Under the pieces are notes generated by a model that was not told the origin of the DNA, made no database searches, and was given only the letters and a program-made list of their open reading frames with translations. A DNA stretch of 64,000 bases, taken from contig NZ_CP044129.1 of the NCBI RefSeq assembly GCF_009617995.1, positions 1,302,001 to 1,366,000 of the forward strand, read 5' to 3'. Made by a program: the position numbers and the translations under genes. This DNA comes from Halomicrobium sp. LC1Hm (GTDB lineage: Archaea > Halobacteriota > Halobacteria > Halobacteriales > Haloarculaceae). Shown one piece after another: positions 26,007-35,662 of this stretch (positions within the stretch are counted from its first letter, which is position 1; each line of letters opens with the position of its first letter).

Positions 26007-27794
26007 ATGGTCCCTACGCACCGCACCGCCTCCCGGACGAACGCCCCGACCCGACAGCTCCTGATCGTGGCGACGTGTGTCGTCGGCCTCCTCGTCGCCG
26101 CGGCAGCCATGCCAGCCACGGCACCACAGCCGACGCCCCCGGACTTCCTGAGCGGGGAGTCGGACTGTCAGATCCTCTTCTCCGAGGATCCGGTCGCCGG
26201 ACACGAACTCACCACGACGGTCCTGTACGACGAGGTGCCGGTGTCGGACTCCCCCGTGTGGTTCAACGGCGAACGCGTCGGCCGGACCGACGAGGACGGA
26301 CAGGTCGTCGGCACCGTCCCCTACGAACAGACCCTGCAGGTCCGGGTCGAACTGCCCGGCGGGGGCAGCTGTGCGGCCAGCATCGACACCGGCGACTCGG
26401 ACGCGCCGCTGAAGACCGTCGACCGATCTGGCCTCGGTGTCGCCGCCCCCGACGGCGTGGCCCAGCAGCAGGCCCAGAACGGGTCGGGCGCGTACCCCGT
26501 TCGTGGCCGGATCGACCTCTCGGTCGACGAACAGCCCTATCCCGGCGAGACGACGACGCTGCGGGCGACGATCCAGGGCAACCCCGTGGCCGACGCGACG
26601 GTCTCGGTCGACGGACGGACGATCGGACGGACCGACGCCGACGGCACGATCGAGATCCGCGCGCCGATCGAGGGCGACCGGACGCTCACCGTCCACGTCG
26701 AGCGGGGAGCCTTCGAACGCGAGACCGAGATCGTCGTGCTCCGCCTCGACGCGACGATACGGACCGACGCACTGCTCCCGCTGCCGGGGCAGAGCGCGAC
26801 GGTCGCCGCCCGGCTCGGCGACCGCCCGGCGGTCAACGCTACCGCGCTAGTCGGCGGCGAGCGACTGGGCCGAACCGACGCCGACGGCCACGTCGAGATG
26901 ACGCTCCCGGCCGACCCGACGGCACGGCTCACCGTCGCGACGGCCGACCAGGTGGCCACCACGCCGGTCCTGCTGGCGTTCGCGCCGACGATCCTGCTGA
27001 CCCTCCTCGCCGTCCTCGCCCTCGTCGGCGTGCCGGCGGCCGGTTACTCGATCGCCGGTCGCCGTGGTATGGCGATCGGCTCCGGCGTCGCCGTCAGCGT
27101 CCTGGCGCTCGCGTACGTGTTCCTCCGCTTTGGCCGGACGATCGCGCTGCTGGGGTCGCTGGCGCTGCTCGCTGTCGTCGGACTCGCCGCCTTCCTCCGG
27201 AGCGACTACAGCGCACTCCAGGCGGCCCGAGCGACCGCCGGCTGGTTCCGCCGTCTCGGCCGCCGACTGGCCGCCGACGGCCTGTGGCTGTCCGGGCGAC
27301 TCGAAGCGGCTGTCGGGAGCCTCGAACGCCGTCTCAGGCGTCTGCGGGACCGATTGACGGGTCCAGACGCGACGCCGCTCGCGGACGCCGGCCGCTGGCT
27401 CACGTCGCTTCCCGCCCGCCTGGTCGCGTTCGTCCGCGCGCTCGCTAGCGGACCGAGCCGGCTGTTCGATTCCGAGGAGAGCGACCGCGACGATCTCGCG
27501 GCAGAATCCGGACACGCGGACGACGAGACGGCGCTCTCACGGCGCGCACAGTTCCGCCGCGTGTGGCGTGCGTTCGCCGGTCGGGTCGCCCCCGAGACGT
27601 GGCCGCGTCGCACGGCCGGCGAGGTCTCCCGTCGGGCGATCGATCGCGGGCTCTCGCCCGGGCCGGTCCGCGAACTGACCGACACGTTCCGGGCCGTCGA
27701 GTACGGCGACGAGTCGCTCACCGACGGGCAGGTAGAGCGCGCTCGCGCTGCGCTGAACGAGATCCGCGACGACTCCGAGGAGGGGTCGGCGTGA
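26007..27794 (+). CDS. Membrane protein with Ig-like repeats and C-terminal DUF4129 domain
   Basis: 595 aa. Signal/anchor helix (about 17-36), then extracellular beta-sandwich repeats of the carboxypeptidase-regulatory type. The repeated signature is VGRTDEDG, IGRTDADG, LGRTDADG (about 90, 210, 290). Transmembrane helices follow at about 325-345, 352-390 and 395-410. A cytoplasmic DUF4129 domain is at the C-terminus (TAGEVSRRAIDRGLSPGPVRELTDTFRAVEYG). DUF4129 proteins partner with MoxR/DUF58 modules. First gene of a five-gene operon; its stop overlaps the next start (GTGA). Confidence 0.85.
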   Translation: MVPTHRTASRTNAPTRQLLIVATCVVGLLVAAAAMPATAPQPTPPDFLSGESDCQILFSEDPVAGHELTTTVLYDEVPVSDSPVWFNGERVGRTDEDGQVVGTVPYEQTLQVRVELPGGGSCAASIDTGDSDAPLKTVDRSGLGVAAPDGVAQQQAQNGSGAYPVRGRIDLSVDEQPYPGETTTLRATIQGNPVADATVSVDGRTIGRTDADGTIEIRAPIEGDRTLTVHVERGAFERETEIVVLRLDATIRTDALLPLPGQSATVAARLGDRPAVNATALVGGERLGRTDADGHVEMTLPADPTARLTVATADQVATTPVLLAFAPTILLTLLAVLALVGVPAAGYSIAGRRGMAIGSGVAVSVLALAYVFLRFGRTIALLGSLALLAVVGLAAFLRSDYSALQAARATAGWFRRLGRRLAADGLWLSGRLEAAVGSLERRLRRLRDRLTGPDATPLADAGRWLTSLPARLVAFVRALASGPSRLFDSEESDRDDLAAESGHADDETALSRRAQFRRVWRAFAGRVAPETWPRRTAGEVSRRAIDRGLSPGPVRELTDTFRAVEYGDESLTDGQVERARAALNEIRDDSEEGSA

Positions 27795-28723
27795 ACCGTC
27801 TCGTCGTCGGGAGCGGCGTCGTGTCGATCCTCCTCGGCCTCGTCGCGCTCGCGGTCGGCGTTCCGGCGACGGCGGAGACGATCGTCGCCAGCGCCGTCGC
27901 GCTGCTCGCGATCTTCGGCGTCGGCGTGTCGCTCTGGAAGCTGCTCGCGTCGCCCGGCGGTGACGGACCGGCCCTGCCGCCGCCGTGGACCGACGACGGC
28001 GCGCTCTTCGACCGCGCGCCGGAGCGAAGCCGCGGCGAGGACGCTCTCTCGGGCGAGTCCTTCGGGGCCGTCCTCGCGGACGCCGGTCAGACGGCACGCT
28101 CCGAAGGGACGGTCGAAGCGGGCTACGACACCGTTCGGCCGGTCCTTCGGCGGGCGCTCGTCGACGCGCTCGTGATCCGCGAGGGCGATCGCGCCGCGGT
28201 CGAGGCGTCGCTGGCGGCGGGGAGCTGGACCGACAACCAGATCGGGGCCGCCGTGCTTGATCCGGGCGTCGATCCGCCGCCGCGTTCGCTGCGAGCCCGG
28301 ATCGAGGCCTGGCTCTTCCCGGAGCGCGTCGTCAGGCGACACCTCCAGATCGCTGTCCAGGCAGTCGCAGAGGCGGCCGACGACGCGGTGCCGACGGTAC
28401 CGGGCCAGAACGCGCCCCGCTCGGTCCCGGTCAGCCAGCCCCGACTCGAAGACCTCCAGCGCGGCGTCGACGGCACCGTCCAGCGCGCCGTCGATCCGCT
28501 GGCGACCGCCCGCGGCCCGCGACCGCCCGGTAGCGAGGCCCAAGAGGTCCAGGTCGCTGTCGAACCGGCCGGCGCGGACGGCGCAAATGGCGACGCGGAC
28601 GGCGACGAAAGCGCCGAGCCCGCTGGCGAGGCGGGAAGCGGCGACGAGACGGCCCGAGAATCCGACAGGAGTGGGGACGCCCGAGAGCGGGATCGCTTCG
28701 CCACGGACGGTGGTGTGCGATGA
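27791..28723 (+). CDS. Membrane protein of the MoxR/DUF58 operon (DUF7269-like)
   Basis: 310 aa from GTG 27791 (NRLVVGSGVVSILLGLVALA). Two N-terminal transmembrane helices (about 4-25, 30-48). A soluble helical domain follows (about 75-245; YDTVRPVLRRALVDALVIREGDR, AEAWLFPERVVRRHLQIAV). The last 65 residues are a disordered acidic tail (GANGDADGDESAEPAGEAGS). The start overlaps the upstream stop by four bases, and the stop overlaps the DUF58 start by four bases. The family occurs in this haloarchaeal operon type; function unknown. Confidence 0.8.
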   Translation: MNRLVVGSGVVSILLGLVALAVGVPATAETIVASAVALLAIFGVGVSLWKLLASPGGDGPALPPPWTDDGALFDRAPERSRGEDALSGESFGAVLADAGQTARSEGTVEAGYDTVRPVLRRALVDALVIREGDRAAVEASLAAGSWTDNQIGAAVLDPGVDPPPRSLRARIEAWLFPERVVRRHLQIAVQAVAEAADDAVPTVPGQNAPRSVPVSQPRLEDLQRGVDGTVQRAVDPLATARGPRPPGSEAQEVQVAVEPAGADGANGDADGDESAEPAGEAGSGDETARESDRSGDARERDRFATDGGVR

Positions 28724-30030
28724 GCCATCAGTCGACGCGCTGGCGGGCGACGGTGGCGGCGGCGACGCTGTTCGCTGCGGCCGGGCTCGTGGCCCGCAGC
28801 GGCGCGTTGCTCCTCGCCGCGATCGTTCCGCTGGTGTATCTCGCGTACTCGCTGGTCACGAGCGGTCCCGGCTCGGTCTCGCTCTCGGTCACCCGCCACG
28901 TCGAACCGGAGCTGTCGCCGCCCGGGACGCCGGTCCACGTCACGCTCGAAGTGACCAACGAGGGCGACCGGCCGGTGTCAGACCTCCGCGTCGTCGACGC
29001 CGTCCCGGCGGATCTGGCGGTGACGCGTGGCTCTCCCCGGACGGGCGTGGCGCTCGAACCCGGCGCGACGACGACGATCGAGTACGTGCTGGTCGCTCGC
29101 CGCGGCGTCCACGAGTTCGAACCCCCGCGCGTGAGGGTCCGGAGTCTCGGGGGCACGAGCGTCACGACGCTGCGTCCGACGGTGTCGGGCGACACACGGC
29201 TCGTCTGTCGCCTCGACGCGGACGCGCCACCGATCGACGACCAGGGCGCGCAGTTCGTCGGCGACCTGACCACCGACGAACCGGGCGAGGGGCTCACCTT
29301 CCACTCGACCCGGGAGTACCGCCGCGGCGACGACGCGCGCCGGATCGACTGGCGGACGTACGCCAAGACCGGCGAGCTGACGACGATCGACTACGAGCGC
29401 CGCCGGGCGGCCTCGGTCGTCCTCGTCGTCGACGCTCGCCGCATCAGTCGCGTCTCGGCGGGTCCCGGGCGACCCACTGCCGTCGAACTGTCCGCCTACG
29501 CGGCGACCCACGCGGTCACCGACTTCGTCGCCAGCGGTCACGACATCGGCGTCGCGGTGATCGGGGCCGACGGTCCGGGGCCGGCCGGGCTCCACTGGCT
29601 GGCTCCAGAGAGCGGCGACGGGCAGCGGTCCCGAGCGATCGACTACTTCCGGACGGCGACGGAGGTGACCGGCGGCGCGCCCGACACCGACCGCCAGCTG
29701 GCCGAGCTGCTCGACCTGGTGCCGCCGGGCGCGCAGCTGGCACTGTTCTCGCCGCTGCTCGACGATCTGCCCGTCGAGGCCGTCCAGGCGTGGCGCTCGC
29801 AGGGGTACCCCGCCGTCGTCCTCTCGCCGGACGTAGTGACCGACAACACCGTCGGCGGGCAGTTCGAACAGGTCCAGCGGTACACGCGACTGGCCCGCTG
29901 TCAGGCGACCGGCGCGCGGGCGACGGACTGGCGACGGGGAACGCCGCTCCCGATGGCGCTGGCGTACGCGTTCGCGGCCGACGCACGGCTACCGAGTCAG
30001 CGCCCGACCGGCGCTGGGGGGGTCCCGTAG
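28720..30030 (+). CDS. DUF58 domain protein (vWA-like)
   Basis: 436 aa. Two N-terminal helices (about 10-28, 30-48). A beta-rich segment with CARDB-like features follows (VHVTLEVTNEGDRPVSDLRVVDAVP). The DUF58 signature is at about 200-220 (EYRRGDDARRIDWRTYAKTGE), and the start of a vWA-like Rossmann fold is ASVVLVVDARRISRVS, where the usual DxSxS metal-site motif is replaced by DARRIS. DUF58 proteins pair with MoxR ATPases, thought to act in metal-cofactor insertion or envelope-protein maturation. Middle gene of the operon. Confidence 0.9.
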   Translation: MSHQSTRWRATVAAATLFAAAGLVARSGALLLAAIVPLVYLAYSLVTSGPGSVSLSVTRHVEPELSPPGTPVHVTLEVTNEGDRPVSDLRVVDAVPADLAVTRGSPRTGVALEPGATTTIEYVLVARRGVHEFEPPRVRVRSLGGTSVTTLRPTVSGDTRLVCRLDADAPPIDDQGAQFVGDLTTDEPGEGLTFHSTREYRRGDDARRIDWRTYAKTGELTTIDYERRRAASVVLVVDARRISRVSAGPGRPTAVELSAYAATHAVTDFVASGHDIGVAVIGADGPGPAGLHWLAPESGDGQRSRAIDYFRTATEVTGGAPDTDRQLAELLDLVPPGAQLALFSPLLDDLPVEAVQAWRSQGYPAVVLSPDVVTDNTVGGQFEQVQRYTRLARCQATGARATDWRRGTPLPMALAYAFAADARLPSQRPTGAGGVP

Positions 30031-31566
30031 ATGGCGCTGTTCGGTCCCCGTCTCGATCGGCCCAGTGCCCTCGGCGACGAGGGACGGCCGCGGGCGACGA
30101 GCCTGACCATCGCGTCTCTGCTGGTCTTCGGGCTGTTCGTCGTCGCGACCACCTGTCCGTGGAACTACGGCCTCCGGTTCGGCGACGGGCTGGTGCCGTC
30201 GCTGATCGTTCCCACCTGCGCCCGGCTGGGCCGGCTGACGCTCGCTTTCGGCACCGTCACGGGGCTGTTGACCGCCGGGCTCGCGCTGTTGACCCGCGAG
30301 CGGTTCGTGTCGCTGTTCGTCGGACAGATCTGCTTCCTGCCGGCCGGTGCGGCGCTGGTGGCCGGCCTCACTGGACTGGTAGTCACCAGCCCGGCCTACG
30401 GCATCTTCTTCGGCGGCTTCGCCGTGGCACTGGTCGCGCTCGGGAGCACGTGGACGGACACGACAAGTGCGTCGGCCGTCCGCCCGGCGCTGTTCCAGGA
30501 GGGGCTGACCTACCTCTCGATGGTCGGCTGGGGGATCGTCGCGCTCGTGCTCGGCGGAGCCGCCCTGCTCGTTCGCACCGTGGTCGGCCCGGCCGGGAGC
30601 GGCCCCGGTCCGACCGCGGCGCTCTCGACGTTCCTCGTCGTCGTCTTCGTCGGCGTGCTCTCTTTCCGACTGGGGCTGCGCTGGCTGCCGATCCGACAGC
30701 TCACACCCCGAAATCGCCGTGAGGCCGTCGACAGACGACTCGGACAGCTCAGGCTCGCGACCACCGTGGTCCTGATCGGGACTCTCGTCGCCGTGCTCTG
30801 TGTCCTCCCCGCCTGGTTCCTGGGGTGGTTCGACGCGGTGTACGCGCTCGTCCCGCCCGCTCGCGTGCTCTTTCCCGTCCTCGCGACGCCGATCCCGGTC
30901 GTCGCCGTCCTCGGCGTCGGCGTGGTGACGCTCGCGCTCGGACTGGTCGCGCTCACGCTGCGCCGGCTGACCCGCCCGGTCGACACGACGGCGAACCGCC
31001 TGCTCGCGCCCGTCGCGGCGGGGCTGGTGCTCGTGCTCGGATTCCTCCCCTTCGCGCTGTCGCTGATCCCGGTGCCCGGCAGCGTACCGCCCATCGTCCT
31101 CGTTGCGTTCCTGGTGCTTGGCCCGATCGCGCTCTACCTGCTCGGCTGGACGATCGTCGCCGCACAGTACCTCTCGCTCGTCCCCGAACGGGCCGGCGGG
31201 CCGGCGCTCGCGGCCGGCGGGATGGTCCTCGCCACGATCGGGGCGGCCCTCACCGGGGTGCCGACGCCGCTCGTCATCGCGACGGCCGTGGTCGCGATGG
31301 TCGTCTGGGACGTGTCCTCGTTCGGGCTGGGCGTCACCGCCGAACTGGGCCACCTCCCGGAGACGAGGCGGCTGGAGCTGTTCCACGCCGTCGTCGCGAT
31401 CGCTCTCGGAGCGGCCGCGGTGCTCTCGCTGAGCCTGCTCGACGTGGTGCGTACCTCTCTGGCCGGCGAGGTCGCGGCGACCGTCGCGGCCGCCCTGGCC
31501 GTCTTCGGCGTCCTGGTGTTACTGACGCCGCTGCGGGGATACGTCGCCGGGGAAGGGAGAGATTGA
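30031..31566 (+). CDS. Polytopic membrane protein of the MoxR operon (DUF7519-like)
   Basis: 511 aa with about 12-13 predicted transmembrane helices spread evenly from residue 30 to 505. No transporter motifs are evident. Begins directly after the DUF58 stop with no gap (TAGATG), and its TGA overlaps the moxR ATG by one base. Known to me only as a haloarchaeal component of this operon. It could be the membrane scaffold or channel for the MoxR-DUF58-DUF4129 set; that is inference from gene order. Confidence 0.8.
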   Translation: MALFGPRLDRPSALGDEGRPRATSLTIASLLVFGLFVVATTCPWNYGLRFGDGLVPSLIVPTCARLGRLTLAFGTVTGLLTAGLALLTRERFVSLFVGQICFLPAGAALVAGLTGLVVTSPAYGIFFGGFAVALVALGSTWTDTTSASAVRPALFQEGLTYLSMVGWGIVALVLGGAALLVRTVVGPAGSGPGPTAALSTFLVVVFVGVLSFRLGLRWLPIRQLTPRNRREAVDRRLGQLRLATTVVLIGTLVAVLCVLPAWFLGWFDAVYALVPPARVLFPVLATPIPVVAVLGVGVVTLALGLVALTLRRLTRPVDTTANRLLAPVAAGLVLVLGFLPFALSLIPVPGSVPPIVLVAFLVLGPIALYLLGWTIVAAQYLSLVPERAGGPALAAGGMVLATIGAALTGVPTPLVIATAVVAMVVWDVSSFGLGVTAELGHLPETRRLELFHAVVAIALGAAAVLSLSLLDVVRTSLAGEVAATVAAALAVFGVLVLLTPLRGYVAGEGRD

Positions 31567-32768
31567 TGGGGGCGGGCGACGAGCCACCGCGCATGGTCCA
31601 CCATTCCGGCGGCGACACGGTCGAAGATGGAGCCCAGACCTGCCTCTCCGTCGTCGAGCGTATCGAGGAAGCCGCCGTCGTCGAGCGCACCGTCCTCCAC
31701 GAAGTCCTGTCTGCCGTCCTCGCGAAGGGCCACGTCCTGCTGGAGGACGTGCCCGGCACCGGCAAGACGGTCACCGCCCGCGTCCTCGCAGAGGCGCTCG
31801 GCCTGGAGTTCACCCGCATCCAGTTCACGCCGGACCTGCTGCCGGCGGACGTGACTGGCTCGAACGTCTACAACGAACACGAGGGTGCCTTCGAGTTCGC
31901 TCCGGGGCCGATCTTCGCCAACGTCGTGCTGGCCGACGAGATCAACCGCGCGCCGCCCAAGACCCAGTCGGCGCTGCTGGAGGCCATGGAGGAGGGACAG
32001 GTCAGCGTCGACGGGACGACACACGAACTGCCCGACCCCTTCGTCGTCGTGGCGACCCAGAACCCGATCGAACAGGAGGGGACCTTTCGGCTCCCCGAGG
32101 CACAGCGAGACCGCTTCAGCGTCAAGACCTCGCTGGGGTACCCCTCCGTCGACGGCGAGATGGAGCTGCTCGACCGGCGAGCGCAGCGCCGGACGCTCGC
32201 CCCGAGCGTCGAGCCGGTGATCGAGGAGGCCACCGTCCGCGAGCTACAGGACCTCGCCGAGGACGTCTCGGTGCGGGTCCCGGTCCGACGGTACATCGTC
32301 GACATCGCCCGAGAGACACGGGCCGACGAGCGATCCGAGGTCGGCGTCTCTCCCCGCGGCGTCCAGCGGGTGTTCGAGGCTGCGCGTGCCAGCGCTGTCC
32401 TCGCGGGTCGGGACTACGTCGTCCCGGACGACGTGAAACGTCTCGCCGTGGCGACGATGGCCCACCGGGTCGTGCTCTCGACGAACGCCACCGTCGAGGG
32501 CACCGAGGCCGCCGATATCGTTCGCGACGCGCTGGACCGCGTCGAGGTGCCGGCCGTCTCGCCCGACGCCCCCGACTCGGAGGCCGGCACAGACGAGTCG
32601 GCCGCGGAGTCGCCAGAGCAGTCCGCCGAGACGACGCCTGCGACCGAGCAGGCGACCAACGGCCACGAGGAGCCGTCTGGCGACGTGTCGACGGACGCGT
32701 CCGCTCCCGACTCCACGACGACCGACGGCGACACAGAGCCCGACGGATCGGACGACGACCTGTTTTGA
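31566..32768 (+). CDS. MoxR-family AAA+ ATPase
   Basis: 400 aa. Walker A is LLEDVPGTGKTVTARVL (about 61-70), Walker B VLADEINRAPPKTQSALLEAMEEGQVSVDG (about 122-140), sensor 1 VVATQNPIEQEGTFRLPEAQRDRF (about 158-182), then the MoxR lid domain (VGVSPRGVQRVFEAARASAVLAGRDYVVPDDVK). The C-terminal 70 residues are a disordered acidic tail. The ATG at 31566 overlaps the previous stop; an in-frame ATG ten codons later (MVHHSGGD) is an alternative. Unusually, the ATPase is last in the operon. Confidence 0.93.
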   Translation: MGAGDEPPRMVHHSGGDTVEDGAQTCLSVVERIEEAAVVERTVLHEVLSAVLAKGHVLLEDVPGTGKTVTARVLAEALGLEFTRIQFTPDLLPADVTGSNVYNEHEGAFEFAPGPIFANVVLADEINRAPPKTQSALLEAMEEGQVSVDGTTHELPDPFVVVATQNPIEQEGTFRLPEAQRDRFSVKTSLGYPSVDGEMELLDRRAQRRTLAPSVEPVIEEATVRELQDLAEDVSVRVPVRRYIVDIARETRADERSEVGVSPRGVQRVFEAARASAVLAGRDYVVPDDVKRLAVATMAHRVVLSTNATVEGTEAADIVRDALDRVEVPAVSPDAPDSEAGTDESAAESPEQSAETTPATEQATNGHEEPSGDVSTDASAPDSTTTDGDTEPDGSDDDLF

Positions 32769-32828
32769 GACGGCCGCCAGCCCACCCCGACCGACAGCGT
32801 TTTTCGGCCTGCCCGCCAGACTCCGTGC

Positions 32829-35636
32829 GTGCAATTACGCGGCGTCGCAGTCGAGGTGAGCGACGAGCAGACCGTCGACACGCAGTACGGTGAGAGCGAT
32901 CTCTGTGAGGTGACGGTTCGGCCCGACGACGGGCGTGGCGAGCCCGTCACCGTCACGCTGTGGGGGAAGTGGACCGAGACCGGCGCGGTGCTCGAACCCG
33001 GCATGAGCGTCGCCGTCTACGACGCCGAACCGCGCGAGTACCGAGGCGAGACCCAGTACTCCGTGGGCAGCGACGCACGCATCGTCGTCGAACCGGACTT
33101 TCTGGTCGACGTGACCGACGTTCGCTCGTGGGTCCAGTGCCCGCGGATGTACTACCTCAACAAGCTCTCGGGGACCCCCCAGGCCTACCCGGTCGTCAAG
33201 GGGACCATCGTCCACGAGGTCTTCGGCGACCTGCTCCGGGGCCGAGAGGTGGAAGAGGCGGTCGCGGCCCACGTCGAGGACGCCGGGCTCGACCTCGGGC
33301 TGCTCGGCCGCGACGCCGAGGAGGTCGCCGCCGACGTTCGCGACCACGCCGCGGCCATCGACGGCTGGCTCAGGCAGGGAACCCTGACCGAAGAAGACGA
33401 GTGGCGATCCGAGATGACGCTGCTCTCGGCTCGCTACGGCATCAAGGGGCGGGCCGACGCCGTCCGGCGCGGGATGCCGGTCGAACTCAAGACCGGCAAG
33501 AACACCCGCAGAGAGCCACGCTTCCAGGACAAGATCCAGGCGGCCTGCTACGCGTTGCTCCTCGGCGAGCGCCGCGAGGAAGCGCCCGACACCGGGACGC
33601 TGCTGTACACCAAGAACGCCGCCGTCGAGCGGACCGAGGAGTCCGGCGATCTCTCGCCGGCCAAGGAGTTCTCGATCAACGACGGCCTGCTGAACTTCGT
33701 CGTCCGGACGCGCAACGAGATCGCGGCCATGGAGTACGACGCGAGCGTCCCGACGGGCTACGAGGCCGACTCCAAGTGCGAGTACTGCTTCGAGCAGGAC
33801 ACCTGTATGGCGGTCTCCGGGCGACTGGATCAGGAGTCGAAGGCCGGCCAGGTCGGCACGGCCATCCCCGACGAAGAGCGCGAGTACTTCGACCGGTTCT
33901 ATCAGGCCATCGAGGCCGAGCGCCGGGCCGTCCACCGCGAGTACGCCAAGCTGTGGGACCAGCGCCCCGAGGAGCGAGCCGACGACGACCGCGCCCTGAT
34001 CGACCTCGAACCGACGGGCAAGCGCCGACTCGACGGCGGCCGCTGGGAGCTGCGAGCCCGCGGCACGGGTGCGGTCTCGAAGATCCGCGAGGGCGACATC
34101 GCGCTCGCCAGCGACGGCGACCCGATCGACGGCGACGCCGAGATGGCTCGCGTCGAGCGACTGGGTGGCGAGACGCGCGAGGAGCGAAGCGACGAGGGGG
34201 TCTCGGAGACGCGAGCGGGAGCGAAGCGACACGCGAGCCGTGCGGACGAGCACAGCGAGCCCGCAGACGGTGCGAACGGCGAGACGCGCGAGGAGCGAAG
34301 CGACGATTCGACCCGCGGTGAGATCGTCGTCACGACCGACGAGCCGGTCGAACTGCGCCGACTGGACGTGTACCCCTCCGAGATCGGCACCGACCGGATG
34401 TTGACGGCGCTGCACGACGGCCTGCTCACCCAGCCCCCCGAACAGAAGGACGTGCTCTTCGGCCGACGCGAGCCAGCTTTCCGATCGATCGACGAGACGT
34501 TCATCGACAACAACGACGCCCAGAACGAGGCGGTCCGGCTCGCCGTCGGAGCCGACGACTGCGCGCTCGTCCACGGGCCGCCGGGAACGGGCAAGACCTA
34601 CACGCTCGCCCGGATCGTCCGGGCGCTGGTGGCCCGCGGCGATCGGGTGTTGCTCTCGGCGTTCACCAATCGCGCGGTGGACAACTGCATCGAGGCCCTC
34701 GAAGCGCAGGGCTTTACCGACATCGTCCGGCTGGGCACCGAGAGCGGCGTCCGCGAGGACATGCAGCAGTACCGCCTGGAGACTGCCGGCGATCCCGACG
34801 ACTGCGTCGGCCGGCTGGAGGACGCGAGCGTCGTCGCGGCGACGACGGCCTCCTGTGGCTCTCGGGTCGCCAAGACCCAGTCGTTCGACGTGGCGATCGT
34901 CGACGAGGCCGGCCAGCTCACTGAGCCGGGGACGCTGGCCGCGACGACGCTGGCCGATCGGTTCGTCCTCGTCGGCGACCACCAGCAGCTCCCGCCGGTC
35001 GTCCAGAGCGAGGACGAGACGCTCTCGCGGTCGCTGTTCGAGCGGCTCATCGAGGCCTATCCCGACGCCAGCGTCCTGCTCGACCGCCAGTATCGGATGG
35101 CCCAGCAGATCCAGGCGTTCGCCTCCCGGGAGTTCTACGACGGCCAGCTCCGGCCGGCCACCGGCGAGGTGGCGGCCCAGCGAATCGCGGACCTGGACGG
35201 CGTCACGCTCGACGCGCTCCCGGAGACGCTGCGTGACGGCGTCAACTTCGTCGATCCCGACGGGCACGTCGACGGCAACACGAACCCGGCGGAGGCGAGC
35301 GCGGTCGCCGACGTGGTCGATTCCTACCTCGCTGCCGGGGTCGAGACCGAGGCCGTCGGCGTGATCGCGCCCTACCGCGCGCAGGTCGCCGAGATCGACA
35401 AACACGTCCCCGAGGGGGTCGCCGTCGACACGGTCGATCGCTTCCAGGGATCGAGCAAGGAGGTCATCGTCGTCTCCTTCGTCGCCACGGGGTCGCTCGA
35501 CGGCCCGATCTTCGAGGACTACCGCCGCATCAACGTCGCCCTGACGCGAGCGAAGAAGGCGCTCGTGCTGGTCGGCGACGAACGCGCGCTCTCGACGGAC
35601 GAACTGTACGAACGGATGGTCGAGTGGGCTCGCTGA
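32829..35636 (+). CDS. Cas4/Dna2-like nuclease fused to SF1 helicase
   Basis: 935 aa from GTG 32829 (QLRGVAVEVSDEQTVDTQYG). An OB-fold-like N-terminus (about 1-85). A Cas4/RecB nuclease follows, with the Fe-S cysteine in SWVQCPRMYYLNKLSG (about 103), the PD-(D/E)xK core VELKTGKN (about 220), and CEYCFEQDTC (about 317-326). SF1B helicase: Walker [15 protein letters not shown] (about 582-590), Walker B VDEAGQL, LVGDHQQLPPV, and VDRFQGSSKEVIVVSF near the end. Domain order resembles eukaryotic DNA2, which processes flaps and DNA ends. A variable linker (about 445-495) contains palindromic repeats. Confidence 0.92.
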   Translation: MQLRGVAVEVSDEQTVDTQYGESDLCEVTVRPDDGRGEPVTVTLWGKWTETGAVLEPGMSVAVYDAEPREYRGETQYSVGSDARIVVEPDFLVDVTDVRSWVQCPRMYYLNKLSGTPQAYPVVKGTIVHEVFGDLLRGREVEEAVAAHVEDAGLDLGLLGRDAEEVAADVRDHAAAIDGWLRQGTLTEEDEWRSEMTLLSARYGIKGRADAVRRGMPVELKTGKNTRREPRFQDKIQAACYALLLGERREEAPDTGTLLYTKNAAVERTEESGDLSPAKEFSINDGLLNFVVRTRNEIAAMEYDASVPTGYEADSKCEYCFEQDTCMAVSGRLDQESKAGQVGTAIPDEEREYFDRFYQAIEAERRAVHREYAKLWDQRPEERADDDRALIDLEPTGKRRLDGGRWELRARGTGAVSKIREGDIALASDGDPIDGDAEMARVERLGGETREERSDEGVSETRAGAKRHASRADEHSEPADGANGETREERSDDSTRGEIVVTTDEPVELRRLDVYPSEIGTDRMLTALHDGLLTQPPEQKDVLFGRREPAFRSIDETFIDNNDAQNEAVRLAVGADDCALVHGPPGTGKTYTLARIVRALVARGDRVLLSAFTNRAVDNCIEALEAQGFTDIVRLGTESGVREDMQQYRLETAGDPDDCVGRLEDASVVAATTASCGSRVAKTQSFDVAIVDEAGQLTEPGTLAATTLADRFVLVGDHQQLPPVVQSEDETLSRSLFERLIEAYPDASVLLDRQYRMAQQIQAFASREFYDGQLRPATGEVAAQRIADLDGVTLDALPETLRDGVNFVDPDGHVDGNTNPAEASAVADVVDSYLAAGVETEAVGVIAPYRAQVAEIDKHVPEGVAVDTVDRFQGSSKEVIVVSFVATGSLDGPIFEDYRRINVALTRAKKALVLVGDERALSTDELYERMVEWAR
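34167..34306 (+). repeat. Duplicated 29-bp repeat within the helicase gene
   Basis: A 29-bp sequence starting GGCGAGACGCGCGAGGAGCG is present identically at 34167-34195 and 34278-34306. It encodes GETREERSD in the same frame both times. The spacer has related GAGCGAAGCGA motifs and inverted segments (CCGTGCGG/CCGCAGACGG). The insert lies between the nuclease and helicase domains. Confidence 0.9.
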
Positions 35637-35662
35637 CGGCCCTCCAGTGACGCTCGTGAGAG

